Source: Megamerina dolium
Taxonomy: Eukaryota > Arthropoda > Insecta > Diptera > Megamerinidae
Assembly (NCBI GenBank): GCA_963854835.1
Contig: OY978525.1
Location: forward strand, 2,871,501-2,935,500
Direction: 5' to 3'
DNA length: 64,000 nucleotides
In this document: positions 32,370-45,132 of the stretch, in pieces
How positions within the stretch are numbered: the first letter of the stretch is position 1
Layout of the letters: each line of letters starts with the position of its first letter
Translations under genes and position numbers: made by a program
The notes under the pieces: model-generated
The model's database searches: none
Told to the model about the DNA's origin: nothing
What the model saw: the letters and a program-made list of their open reading frames with translations, nothing else

Positions 32370-32960
32370 TATAAAAACATAAATTTTGTAGTGGAGACCC
32401 TTAAGCAGTGGATATAGGGGATAACCTCTAGAAATCTGTGATATTTTCTCAATTTTCATGTGTTTTTTTAGTTAATTTGGTATGAAAGCTCCCATAAGGC
32501 TTAGAAATAAGATGTATTTATGTTCCAAAAAAATGTTTGGGGGAGAATAATTAATGAGGCTTGTCCTTTAATCTCATTTCAACCCTCTGGGAGTGAATCA
32601 TGGCGAATTTGTGGGTTTATTGATCGATTTTCTGTAATATTTTTCATTTAATTTGTATGGAAGCCCTCTTTAAGGCTGTAGATAGGAGGTATGTATATTC
32701 GAAGGAAGTAATAGCGCTGAAAAATTAATAGATAACGAGCTTACATTTAATTTATAGTATGTATGTATGTATTTATGTAGGTTTATTTGCCACTTTTCAC
32801 GTGTTTTTTGACCTTCATTTTGTATGGCAGCCTCCTTAAGGAGTGAAGATGGAGGGTAAGTATATTCGAAGGAAATGTTGGGAAGGAAAAATTAATAAGG
32901 ATTAATGAGGCCTTACTCTAAGGGCTTTTTGGGTAACATTAATTGCAAATTGAAATGAAA
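32370..32960 (+). repeat. Family B array, degenerate
   Basis: Three or four diverged units contain TTTTGTATGGCAGCCTCCTT, GAAGGAAATGTTGGGAAGG and TTAATAAGGATT-type blocks (cores near 32385, 32480, 32655, 32818). Confidence 0.7.
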
Positions 32961-33883
32961 AAATGCCTAAAAAAATTCGAATAGAGTTGTCTTTACAGCA
33001 TGAACTATTTCAACAATTTGGCATCACCATTGCTTTAGACTTTAAATTTGACTAAGTAACTCAATTGGGGCATTTAATTGACACACGAATAAGCAAACAA
33101 ATATGATACGCATAAACACACACACACACATATACTTCCATATACTCGTTTACATATATATACCCTATACGACGTAAAGGTAAACAAATTGTATAATAAC
33201 AATTGAGGAGGGGGGCAAAAAAAAAACAAAATAAATAAAAAAGAGAAAATAAATAAATTTATGTAAAAAAATGCGATGAAATAAACTTGAACTGAAATTG
33301 ACTGCTGTGTGTGGTGTTATCATAAGCGTGAGTGGTCGGTCGATTGTTTAGTTGGTGGAGCGTGTGTGTATATTTAAGTTTGTTTGCTTGTGTTGATTAC
33401 TATTTACTATTGGTGCTGTTGCTGTTGCAGTTAAAGCTATATTACTTATTGTTGTAAATAGTTTTGTCACATTCATATTGTTGAATATATCCACATACTA
33501 TCCGTCCATTCGTAGATAATGACGATTACATCAGCAATGTGTTTCCATGTTTGTTGGTATCCATAAACACATATGTATCTACATGCACGCACGTAGGTAC
33601 ATTTATGCAAATGGCATTCATAATCAAGAGAATTGATAAATGTACATTATTCACATTGTGGTGGCCATTTGAAAGAAGAAGAAGAAAAAAAGCAAATGGT
33701 GAAATACAACATTAAGCAGAATTCATGATGCACGCATTCCACTTTATTAATACAAAACAACTTCATCAGTTGCATGCATTGATTATTTGATGCACTCAAA
33801 TTGTGTATGTACGCTCTAGTTCATATCACAAAATTCTCTTCTCGAATACTCGTTCATACGTACACTTGTTATTATATAATGTA
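32961..33883. other. Intergenic DNA, no gene seen
   Basis: Contains a CA run near 33115-33130 and A-rich tracts. No coding frame is supported. Confidence 0.4.
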
Positions 33884-35044
33884 CAGGGTGATTTCTTAGC
33901 AACTTTCTTTTTGGCAACACTCTTTTTGGCAGCTCAGCTGTTTTCGTGTAACATGTTACTGTCAAACATGTTCAGTTTGGTCTATAATGTAACCATGAAT
34001 CGACTTACAAACGAACAACGCTTGAAGATTATTGAATTTTATTATGAAAATTCATGGTCGGTTAAGGAAGGTCAGTTTGGGCGACCTTCTGAGACGGTTA
34101 TTCGGAATCTTGTGACTAAATTTCGTACCAAATTTGCAATATTGGACATTAAACCACCAATACGCATACGTAGAGTGCGGACAGAGGAAAATATCGCAGC
34201 TGTATCCGCCAGTGTTGTTGATGACTGTGAATTATCGATTCGGCGCCGTTCGCAGCAATTGGGTTTCTGTTACGCCCGTACGTGGAAAATTTTGCAGAAG
34301 GATTTGGGTGTAAAACCTTTTAAAATACAGCTGGAGCAGGAATTGAAGCCACACTACCAACCACAGCAGCTAACTTTTCGTGAATGGGCGCTGGCAAAGT
34401 TGGATGAAGATCCAACGTTCAGTGACGAAGCTCATTTCTGTTTGAATGGACACGTGAACAATCAAAATTGCCGTATTTGGTGTGAAGGGCAGCCAGAAGC
34501 ATTGCAAGAACTGCAAATGCATCCCGAAAAATGCACTGTTTGTTATCAGCCGGTGGCATCATTGGACCGTACTTTTTCAAAGGCGATGAAGGCAGGAATG
34601 TTACTGTGAATGGCGAGAGCTACCGTGCGATGATTACAAATGTTTTTTTTTTTGCCCAAAATGGAAGAGCTGGACTTGGCTGACATGTGGTTTCAACAAG
34701 ACGGTTTGAGGCCGGTCAATTGGCCGCCTTTAGACTATTTTTTGAGGGCCATGTTAAGGCTCATGTCTATAGCGACAAGTCCGCAAAGGTTGACGCACTG
34801 GAAGCCAATATTGAAGAATTTATTCGTGAGATACCGGATACCGTGAGAGAGTATGGCAAAATTGGACCCAGCGTATGAATCATTTGAGGCGCAGCCGCGG
34901 TCAACATTTACATGAAATCATCTTTAAACATTGAATCATATGAATCGTTCTATCGACTCAAATAAAGATTTCATACATTTCTCTAAATATTATGTGTTTT
35001 TTTTTTTGTAAATAAAATCCGAAGGCTCTTAAAAAATCACCCTG
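33884..35044 (+). mobile_element. Tc1/mariner-superfamily transposon, non-autonomous relic with transposase remnant
   Basis: Ends are inverted (CAGGGTGATTTCTTA at left, CAGGGTGATTTTTTA read inward at right), and TA flanks both sides (33882-33883 and 35045-35046). The transposase starts at ATG 33995 (MNRLTNEQRLKIIEFYYENS). It keeps a helix-turn-helix style N-terminus, a mid block QLGFCYARTWKILQKDLGVK, the first catalytic Asp in FSDEAHFCLNGHVNNQNCRI, a second Asp in MWFQQDG and a third region NWPPLDYFL. A frameshift near 34555 breaks the reading frame. About 60-70 residues between QQDG and NWPP are missing, and a stop lies near the C-terminus. It cannot make a working enzyme. It differs from the true mariner at 20815-21985 in motif style and ends. 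Confidence 0.92.
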
Positions 35045-35585
35045 TACATACATATACACAGTATTATAATGATATGAATGTAACAATTTCCTCAATGAAT
35101 TGTTTGCTTTATTATCAAGTTTTCCCCCATATTGCGTCAGTATTTAGAATCGCAAGACAATACATGTTATTGTGAGCGAACCCTTTATAAACTTAGATAT
35201 TGTATATCGTGTAGTTGAAAAGGGTTAAACGTACTATGTATTATCTTCTCTAATAAATTCAATAATGCAACTTGTTTCAGTCGTTTTTAATTTTCCATTC
35301 TAGTGTAATTATCATCGCTGTATCGTTGTCATCATCATCATCATCATCATAATCATCATTATCATTGCAACTGAAGTTGTAATTAGTGTTGTTGTGGTTG
35401 GTTATTCATTTATCTTGGATAAATTTAATTAATTAATTTAAGGCGAAAAAAAAATTCCCCATACGTTTACATAATTAATCAACAATATATTGGATACGTG
35501 CATTGTATTAAATAAGCAATAGAGCTGTAGCAAATTTAAATAGCGTAAATAATGTTTAAAAAAATATATAAAGAGATGTAAATCG
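35045..35585. other. Intergenic DNA, no gene seen
   Basis: Contains an (ATC)n run at about 35330-35358. No coding frame supported. Confidence 0.4.
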
Positions 35586-36785
35586 TATTTGGATGAAAAC
35601 GGCGCACATCTCTCATACAAAAGTACATTTTAAAATGTATTTTTTGACACTTTGTGCATAAAAATCTAAAGTTATCAAGCTGAAATTTAGTACATATGAT
35701 TTTATTTAATAATGCATGTGTTAGATTGAAAATCAGTGTAATCTGATAAAAAACACCGCTATCTCCCATACAATATTATGTTTTTGGCGCACGAAAAGAT
35801 GAAGTTATCAAGCTGAAATTTGGTATATATGATTTTATTTACTAATTGATACACATTATAAAAAATAGATAGAATCGATTAAAATTTACGTATAGCTGCC
35901 ATATAAAATTATGCTTTCAGTTACATTTTTTCCACATTTTTCGTACATTTATAAAGTTATCAAGCTGACACTTGGTACAAATCAATTTTTTTACAGATAA
36001 ATAGACAAGTGGAAAAATTGAAGCATTCGGATAAAATTTACGTCTAGTTGCCATACAAAATAGTGCTTTCAAATGTATTATTTCACATTTTACGTCAGGA
36101 AATATGAAATTATCAAACTGAAATTTGGTGCATAGGATTATATTTACTAATCAATAAATGAGTTGAAAAATGAATAGAATCGAATTAAAACTACGCTTAG
36201 CTCCCATACAAAAATATGTTTTTAAGTGTGTGTTTCCACACTTTGCATACGAAAATGTGAATTTATCAAGCTGAAACTCGGTACATATGCATTTATTTAC
36301 CTATTTATAAAATGAGTTTAAAAATGAATGTAATCAGATGAAAACCACTCCAATCTCCCATATAAATGTGGGCTTCCATTTGCATATTTTTACGGTTTTT
36401 GCACGAAAATATGAATTTATCAAGTTGAAATTATGTACATATGATTATATTTACTGACATATATACGAGTTTAAAAATGGATGGAATCGCACAAAAACTA
36501 CTCCTACCTCCCATACAAAAGTGTAATGTTGAATGCGTCTTTTCACATTTTGTATATGAAAATACAAAGTTATCTAGCTAAAACTGGGTACATCTGATTA
36601 TTTTTACTTATTAATAGACGAGTTTAAAAATGGATTGAATCAGATGAAAATTACGCCTAGCTTCCATATAAAAATATGCTTTCAAATGCATGTTTTTGCA
36701 TTTTATGCATTAAAAAATAAAATTATCAAATTGAAACTCGGTATATACGCTTAGCTCCAACAGAAAAGTATTTTTTTGCGAAATT
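35586..36785 (-). repeat. Family A array, reverse orientation
   Basis: About eight units of about 150 bases carry CTCCCATACAAAA or close variants (about 35615, 35763, 35909, 36051, 36201, 36357, 36509, 36662). Each is followed by a TTTTTTCACACTTTG block and AGTTATCAAGCTGAAA. This is the longest regular stretch of the family apart from 62090-63530. Confidence 0.88.
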
Positions 36786-38575
36786 ATGTTTGTCTATGTA
36801 TCATAGAATAGGGTCACCAAGCTTCGTTATGAACGAAATACTATTTTGTTGTTGTTGTTGTTACAACTACGAATATTTACTACTTCGATTAGATAAATTC
36901 TGAAACAAAAAAATGCAATAATAAATGATTTATTCTAAAAAAAAATGTGTATTTAGCTTTGAACACTTGCCATTTTACAAATCGCAGTTTCTATTTCTAT
37001 TGTACCATATATATATTATAAATGGGTATTTTTTCTTCATTTCATAATACATATAATATAGTAAGTTGCTTTCATCATAGAATTAATAACTTTTGCTTTT
37101 ACGAAGGTCGATGACAAAGAAACAAATGTAATTCAATTGGAGAATTCGTTTGGGTACAGACAAAGTTCCATAACAAATCAGTGTCAGGGGGAATTTATAT
37201 ATGGTAAAAATTACAAAATGATTCATATGTGACTTTACTGACGGGCTCCATGAACATACAGATGGCATAACATTGCTTGCACATGTGCTCATTGTATATT
37301 TCATGCATCGACATAAAAAAGCAAGCATACAGTGAGGAAGATGTTTAAAAAAATATGTATTCGGAGCCTTTAAAGCTCTATATATACAATGAGTGATTAA
37401 TTTTCAAGAATATTACGTATTTATTGTGAGGAGCCGAAGAAGCCAATGGAACTAAGAGAGTTTCTGATTGCCTGTGCATCATTATTGTGAAATATTAGTA
37501 CTCTTCAAATTGTTGCATTGGTCATTTCATGATTCCAATGAATAGAAACTACGAGTATTTGCTGCATGCTATGGCCACAAATGCTATGTATGTATTATAT
37601 AGCGTTGTAAGCAAGCAACAATGTGAACATGTTACATATAAATAAGCAGCACTACTCATAGCGACAATACAATTTTAATTAAATACACATGTCTATACAA
37701 GAATGTTTTCCCATAAACATGTTTATACATACATTAAGTTGCCGCAACATCCATACATTATGTTTATTTTATATTATGACGTCCATCAAAATATTACAGC
37801 CCAATAGAAGACTCAAAAAATCCAATCTAATTTTTTTTTTTACAATTTTGAGTGGTTTTTCAAAACGGTTTATCCCACGAATGGATTTCTATGGAGCCGG
37901 AAAGGTTTGATGACGTCATAAAATAAAGCAAACTCCATATGTCGCCGGTAAAATCAACAAATTTCTTTATTTGTATGGAAAAATGAGGCCACTTAATGTA
38001 TATATGTCTGCATTCGTGCACTGTAATGGTAATAATGTACTCATACAACTCATCATGCGGTTATTGGACTCGACTCGATTCGACTCACATTACCATAAAT
38101 ACACACAAAGGCACGCACGCGCTTCACTGTAGTTATTCTTCATAAAAATCAGCGAGTATAATACTAATTCTCATATCAGATAATCCCAGCTATATAGTGC
38201 GCATTACTTGATATTTTCGATATTTTGATTTTGCTTTCAACCAACTGGTTTTGTTGCTGTTGTTTCGACTGGTGTTGATTAATATCAACTTTTTTTTTTT
38301 TGCTTGACTGTTGTTTGTTACATTTTTAGAACTTGAATTGACTGTGATTTACGCCAAATACAATATATTTTTATTTTTTTTATTTCGCGTCCAGGTTAAT
38401 GTTCTTCTGTTGTGATTGTGGTGTTCCCTTTTATGTTAATCGTTGTCGTGTTTTTTTGTTTTATGCTGCATGAAAATGGTTGGAACTTGTAATATGTCAA
38501 TACGTGTTTTTAATTTCTAGACTATTTATTCTATGTAGACTCTATGGAAAGTGGCATTATATTTCAGTTAGTTGT
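36786..38575. other. Intergenic DNA, no gene seen
   Basis: TTG runs near 36845 and 38245, A- and T-tracts. The frames at 37083-37328 and 37689-37910 have no domain. Confidence 0.4.
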
Positions 38576-39935
38576 TGATTTCAGCAATTTTATAGGGGAG
38601 CTCACCCAAGTAGTGGATATATTGGGTAAGTATATTCGGAGAAAATATTGAGAAGGAAAATTTAATGAGTGTTCTTCATACATTTCACATTTCTTTGCCG
38701 ATATTTTATATTTTCAGTGGTTTTTCGATCATTTTGTATGGAAGCCCCCTTAAGGAGTGGTGATGGGGGCGAGTAATTTTAGTGGAAATGTTCAAGAGGC
38801 AAAATTAATGTGAGCCGGCCATATATTTCACTGCTCCAGGAGCGTTGGGTAAGCAGCTTTTGTCGATTTGCGATTTTGGTCATTTTGTATGGGAGTCCCT
38901 TTAAGGGATGGAAATAGGGAGTAAATATGTTTTGAGAAATTGTCGGCGAGGGAAAATTAATGGAGGTTGGTCATACATTTTACCGTTCTACGAGTGCATG
39001 CTGGGTAGCTATTGTCGATTTGAAGGAATTTTTTTGGTAATTTTGTATGGGAGTCTCCTTAAGACGTGGAAATAGAGAGCAAATATGTTTTGAGGAATTG
39101 TCGGCGAGGGAAAATTAATGGAGGTTGGTCATACATTTTACCGTTGTAGGTGTGTCTTGGGCAGCTGATCTCGATTTGTAGCATTTAAGGGGAAGATTTT
39201 GGAGAAAATGTTGAGGAGGAAAAATAAATAGGGATTATTCATACATTTCACTACTCTAGGGGCGATACCTATTCAGTTGTGTGGTTATTTGTCGATTTTC
39301 AAATGTTTTTTATCAGTAATTTTTTATGGAAACCCCCTTAAGGAGAGCAGATAGGGAGCAAGTAAGTTTGAAGGAAATACTAGGGAGCAAAAATTAATAG
39401 TGGCAAGTCATACATTTCACCGCACTAGAGACGATATCTGACAAGTTATGGGGATATTTCTTGAATTTTAGGTTTTTGAATACCATAGCTGACCAAGAGT
39501 CGTCGCTATATTGGTAAACAATATGATCAACTCGCGTTAATTTTTCTTCCTTAACATTTCCCCTAAACATACTTACCCCCTATCTTTACTCCTTAATGTG
39601 ACTCCCATACAAAATTAACGTAAAACGCATGATAATCAGCAATAGCTGCCCAGAAATTGGCTCTATGGTGGTAAGTAATACTATCGACTATTATTCATTT
39701 TTTCTCCTCAATATTTTCTTCAAACATACTTATCCTCTATCGCCATCCAATATGGGGACTCCCATACAATAAGCTTTAAAAAAAACTTGAAAATCGACAA
39801 AAACTTTTTTAGGAATCACATCTAGAGTAGCAAAATATATGAATAAACCCCCATTATTATTTCTCCTCAACATTTCTTCTTATCTTCACTTTTTAGGAAG
39901 TCTCCTCTACAAAATTAATGCTTTTGTAAGAAACA
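38576..39935. repeat. Family B tandem array with orientation switch
   Basis: Plus-orientation units run to about 39480 with cores such as TTTTGTATGGAAGCCCCCTT (38732), TTTTGTATGGGAGTCCCTTT (38883) and TTTTGTATGGGAGTCTCCTT (39041). From about 39540 units are inverted (TTCCCCTAAACATACTTACC, ACTCCCATACAAAATTAACG). Two neighbouring plus units near 38925-39150 are unusually alike, including TTTTGAGAAATTGTCGGCGA-type blocks. That suggests recent local copying. Confidence 0.85.
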
Positions 39936-40530
39936 TAACTGATTTCTTGAGAAGAAATATTAAAAATGTTGAAGTTATGATATTTTTCACTTTGCCAGAT
40001 ATTCAAATTATTTTCCACAGAATTTAAACCATCTGAATGTACCTGAATGCACAACATTCCGAACACACTGCATATTTCCACGTTAATTTACAAGGTATTG
40101 CTCATCATCTTATGTGATAAAGTTTATTATTAAGAATTTAAATATACTTTTATTTTTTTATTTTTTTTTTTTATTTGCAAGTGTTGTGTTGGAAACTTGA
40201 GTAAAAAGCATCTAAATACAAAACGACTTTGTAATTATTGATTTTTCTTCCCTTTTTTCTACTAATGTTGTCAGCGAGTTATTTATATTTCTTTTTTTTC
40301 ATACATTTACATTATTCTACTGTTGATTTCAGTTGATTGAATGTTGGACACAATGTACATACGTGTGTATGTATTGGTTTAAATGAAATCTGATACCTTT
40401 GCTGCTTGTTTGTATGAAAACGTTACTACTGCAATGCAATATTGATGTGTTTACTTGTTGTAGCAGCAATAGCAGATGTCAATAAAGGCAGGTGCAAAAT
40501 GTATGTGTATATGTATTTATGATATTAATG
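39936..40530. other. Intergenic DNA, no gene seen
   Basis: No gene or repeat family recognised. Short frames only. Confidence 0.4.
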
Positions 40531-42130
40531 AAAAATCTCCTTACAGTCGGCTGGGGCCGACCAAACTATACCCTGCATATGTAGATTTATATATAAAAAG
40601 TTTACTCGAATATCCAACTTTTCTTTTATTTCCACTTTTCGAGAAACAATTTTTGCATATACTACTAATTTACACCCGAAATATGGTTGACTTTGACGAA
40701 GTAAAAGGATTTTAAGATAATTCCGAGGCTTAGTATGGGAGCTATATAAAAAGTGGGCGTGGCTTACCACTTTCTAGTAAATCCAATTAATTTTTCAATG
40801 TTAATCCACACCTTAAATTTGGTGTCCTAAGTTGAATAGTTTCTAAGTTATGGTGGTTAACATTTTTGTTTAATTTCCTCAACTTTGTATGGGAGCCCCA
40901 ATAAGAAGTGGGCGTGGTACGCTGATTTCTCGCCAGATTATTTCCGACTACGATATTAATTTAAGTGTCAATTATGGTTATTGTAGACATAAGATTGCCT
41001 AAGTTACAGCTGTTTCAATTTAAAATTTGTATGGGGGCTACGATAAACACTGGGCGTGGTGCGCCCATTTTCTGTGAGCCTAGTTGCTCGTACAATACTA
41101 ATCCATACCCTAAGTCTCGTTGTCCTAGGCTAAATGGTTTGTAAGCTATGGAGCTTAAAATTTTAGTTTAATTCACTCGACTTTGTATAGGAGACCCATG
41201 AAGGAGTGGGCGTGGCACACTGATTTTCTGCCAGATTTTTGTCGACTACGATATTAATTTAAGTGTCAATTATGGTTATTCTAGACAGAAGATTGCCGAA
41301 GTTACAGCTGTTTCAATTTAAAATTTGTATGGGGGCTACGATAAACAGTGGGCGTGGTGCGCCCATTTTCTGTGAGCCTAGTTGCTCGTACAATACTAAT
41401 CCACACCTTAAATCTCGTTATTCTACGCTGAATAGTTTGCAAGTTATAACCGGTAACATTTTTTTTAATTTCCGCAACTTTGTATGGGAGACCCAAAAAG
41501 GAGTGGGCGTGGCACATTGATTTTCTGCCATATCATTTCCGACTACCGTGTTAATCTAAGTGTCAATTATGGTTATTCTAGACAGAAGATTGTAGAAGTT
41601 ACAGCAGTTTCAATTTAAAAGAAGTACAGACACTTTGTATGGGAGCTACGCTAGAAAGTAGGCGTGGCTCATCCACTTTTGGTGAGGTTATATAGTAGTA
41701 TAATATAACTCTATGTGCAAAATATTGTTGTCCCAAGTGGTATATTGTGTGAGTTATAGCAAGTTAAAAATTTTGAAAATTTCGAGGTTAGTCGCTTTGA
41801 ATGCTTGGTGTGGGCGTGGTTATTGACCGATCATGCCCAATATCAATCCCCTCCGTACCCTTGGATCATAGATTACTTATGCCAAATTTCATCGAAATAG
41901 CTCAATATTTACTCAAGTTATCGTGCGAACCAGCCAGGTGACAGACAGACAGACGGACGGACGGACGGACGGACGGACGGACGGACGGACATCGTTAAAT
42001 CGAAAATTTAATCGACGCTGATCACGAATATATATCCATGTCTATATCTCCGGAGATTCCTTCAAGTGGACACAAACATCTGACCGAAATGAATATACCA
42101 TGCATATTGCATTATGCAGGGTATAAAAAT
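40531..42130. repeat. 1.6-kb composite repeat, copy 2 (family C)
   Basis: A near-exact direct copy of 817-2420. It has the same GTCGGC-TGGG-GCCGAC hairpin near its left end, the same 12-base inverted pair (40567-40578 and 42114-42125), the same seven or eight internal GGCGTGG units and a GACG microsatellite one repeat shorter. Flanking bases differ completely from copy 1, which fixes the element ends at about AAAAATCTCC and GTATAAAAAT. Confidence 0.92.
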
Positions 42131-45100
42131 ATCATATCCTGCTATTTATGCTATACATACATGGCTTTATATAAAACTTGCTGGATGAAATTAGATTAGC
42201 TTTTGCTGTCACCTGAATTATTACGTTCTATGGCTTTCGATTCTTGTTAGATGAGTTTGAAAGTATTCGCAGGACGATTAATTTCATCATTTCTAAATCA
42301 CTTCCTTATCCAAATTATATTGAACCTCATAATAAAGAGGATCCCCTGTGTTGGATATATTATTAATCTAAATAAACTTGCAGTTATCATGAGACTATCG
42401 ACCGACTACTTAATAAACTCGTAGCATTTTTAACACATACAAATATCCGGAATTGTAACAGCTGATGATGCTGTACAAAGTAAATGGATTATTGGAAAAG
42501 ACAGCAACAAAACAACATTTGTGCAGATGTCGTTATTGCTGTATCCTAAACAAAACACTTATGCACGCACCCACATCCACATATACGAGTATATGGCATT
42601 GCATGCTTATGCCTATGTGTAACATGATAAGCATTACAAAGTTGATACCGTATGAAGGGTGAGTCTAGGTAATAACACTATAGAGCTCAGCAGCATAAAC
42701 AAACAAGCAATGAAGTGGCACAATTTTTATGAGCTAGCTATACATAGATAGTTGTTGAAAGGGAAATGAACCAGTCTTGAGATGACGATGATGATAATGA
42801 TGATGATGATGATGATGTTCTAGTTGTTCTATTCACTATTTATGCTTGTATGCAATGTAAGATAAAATTTTCATAGCATGTGTGCTAATTCCCAAAGGCA
42901 TACTTTCACATAATAAGAGGGATAGAGAAAAAAATTAAAATAAATATAATTTAAATCAAGCAATATAAATGCATATAAATGACAAAAGCTTTATTAGAAT
43001 TACCTTCAAAAAAAAGGAGATGTTATGATATAAAATTCTCCTTCCAATTGATGAAAGCAAAAATAATATAGACTCGCAGCTGGATCAACGTCAGGTGTAA
43101 ACAAACTTGACAGACCAAGCAAATATTCCAGTTGAATAGCAGCAACAGCAGCAGCAGTTGAATTGCATATACATTAGCGTATATAAGTAAATAGATCGTA
43201 AGCAACCAGACGAGAAGAAGAACTATGACAACATTAAGAAAAAATCAAAATGCATCACAAACTGGATTGACGGTGTACAAACGGTGGCAGCTGCTATGCA
43301 AAAACAAAATTGGAACTATGGACGCAATTGCACTTTATGTATGTGCACTATGTAGTAAGGTATGTTTGCGCTCGATTGGTTAGTAGTTTGATCAGTCTGC
43401 TCCACTGGGCCACGAGTGACAGGTTTGGTGAGTTTTCTGGTGCACACTGTTTTTTTTTTTTGCCTTTACGTTTGTTGTGTATGCGTAGGTGCAAAGCGCG
43501 AAGAGAAAAACAATGCTCCTCACTAGAAAATCTAGTTCCAACGTCAAGATGACACTGAATGATAGCGTCGTCACTGACGACACACAACGACAACGGCGAC
43601 GACGACGACGTCAACGACAATGATATTTATGGCTGTTGTTGTGCTGTATGCACTCGTATGATGATGAAATTTTCACTTTTTTTATTTCGTATAAAATTTG
43701 TAATTTCACAGATTTCTTAATTTTCTACATATTTGTGTATTTAGATCATTTTCACATAAAAGAACACACCAATCACATTCTTTTACCACATATTTATTGT
43801 ATTACAAAATTCTGCACAATTTTTGTTTTGCAATTTTACACTAATTTCCTTGAAATTTTATTATGCTTCCACTAGAGATTTCATATCGCTTGGTTTTCTT
43901 CCTTCACTTAATTATAATGTAATGGCGTACCATTAATTAAGATATAACTATTAAATTGCATATTTCCTTATTGTTATAAACGATTTGATGTGATCACCAT
44001 AACAACAACAACAAAATTAGTTAAATATATCAATTTGAATCAAAGAAAACAATACTCAGCAAAAAATACAATTTACTTATTGCACTTGCTGTCAAACCAC
44101 ACAAATGAAGCACACGTACAAGAATGAGTAGAGAAGTTTTTCATATATGCCTCTTATTAGATGAAGAAAGAGTTTAAAATGCAAAACAAATGACAAAAGC
44201 AAAACAAAATGTCAGAAAATACTCACCACATGTTTGAGTGAGAGGTGGATATGCATATGTTGTGAATTGTGCATATATCTATCTCGCTCGCGTACACACT
44301 ACTGCCATCTACATGTGATGGATGAAATGCATTGCTGTTCAAATTTGCGATATAGGCAAATTCAAGAAATTCAACAAGAAAATTATTTTGAAAGAATTTC
44401 TTTTAATAAATTTTGCTGATGTCGACATTTCATTTTCACTGTCAATTTTAATTAGCGAATTAGCTGCGAGATTTCACTGTGGTGCTGAAGGAGAGATTTA
44501 TTGAAAAATCAACGAATAATATCCAGTTATTTAAATAAACTTTTCGGTTGTTCCAAAATTAGTTGTTGCCTTCGTTTGGCAATTATTTTTATAGTTCTTT
44601 AAAATAATAGAAAATACATCGATTTTAGTAAAAACTTGGAATAGACTAAATGGACTTCTTCTGTTGGAAAAGACTGGTAAAATACAAAACAAGCAGTAAT
44701 TTTGTATTTGTGAAAATAAATGTTTAAAAATTGAAATTAAATTTTAATAAAGAAATACTGGTAAATATGCATTTATATAATTTATCAATATTTTAATGAA
44801 AAAAAACTTCTCCAGGAATGTACTTTCTGTGTCCAAAAACTATGGGAACGAAGCTAGAACCTCAACTGGCTAAATGCGTTTTATTTATTCTTTTACTCAA
44901 AAATCATTATTTGATTATTGCTCTAGTCATTATTGCTGCTTTGTTGTAATAACTTGAAAGTAAATTTTTTTCTTAGTGAAAAAATTAAAATCACAAAACA
45001 ATTTATAAATTTCTATGAAAAAAAAAATTTTATTAAAAAAATTGTTATTGTAAATAAATACAACATGTATGTGGTATATGTGTAAATATAAAAATACTAT

Positions 45101-45132
45101 CTAGTATATGTACATATGATTAATAAATAATA
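42131..45132. other. Intergenic DNA downstream of the transporter, no gene seen
   Basis: Contains a GAT-type microsatellite at about 42784-42816 and CGA-rich sequence at about 43573-43620. On the minus strand a candidate polyadenylation signal AATAAA lies at 45029-45034, giving the transporter a 3' UTR of about 100 bases. The frames at 43310-43620 overlap on both strands and have no domain. Confidence 0.45.

Noticed and set aside
43310..43620. Frames on both strands near a CGA-rich stretch
   Set aside because: Both strands open because of local composition; no recognisable protein.
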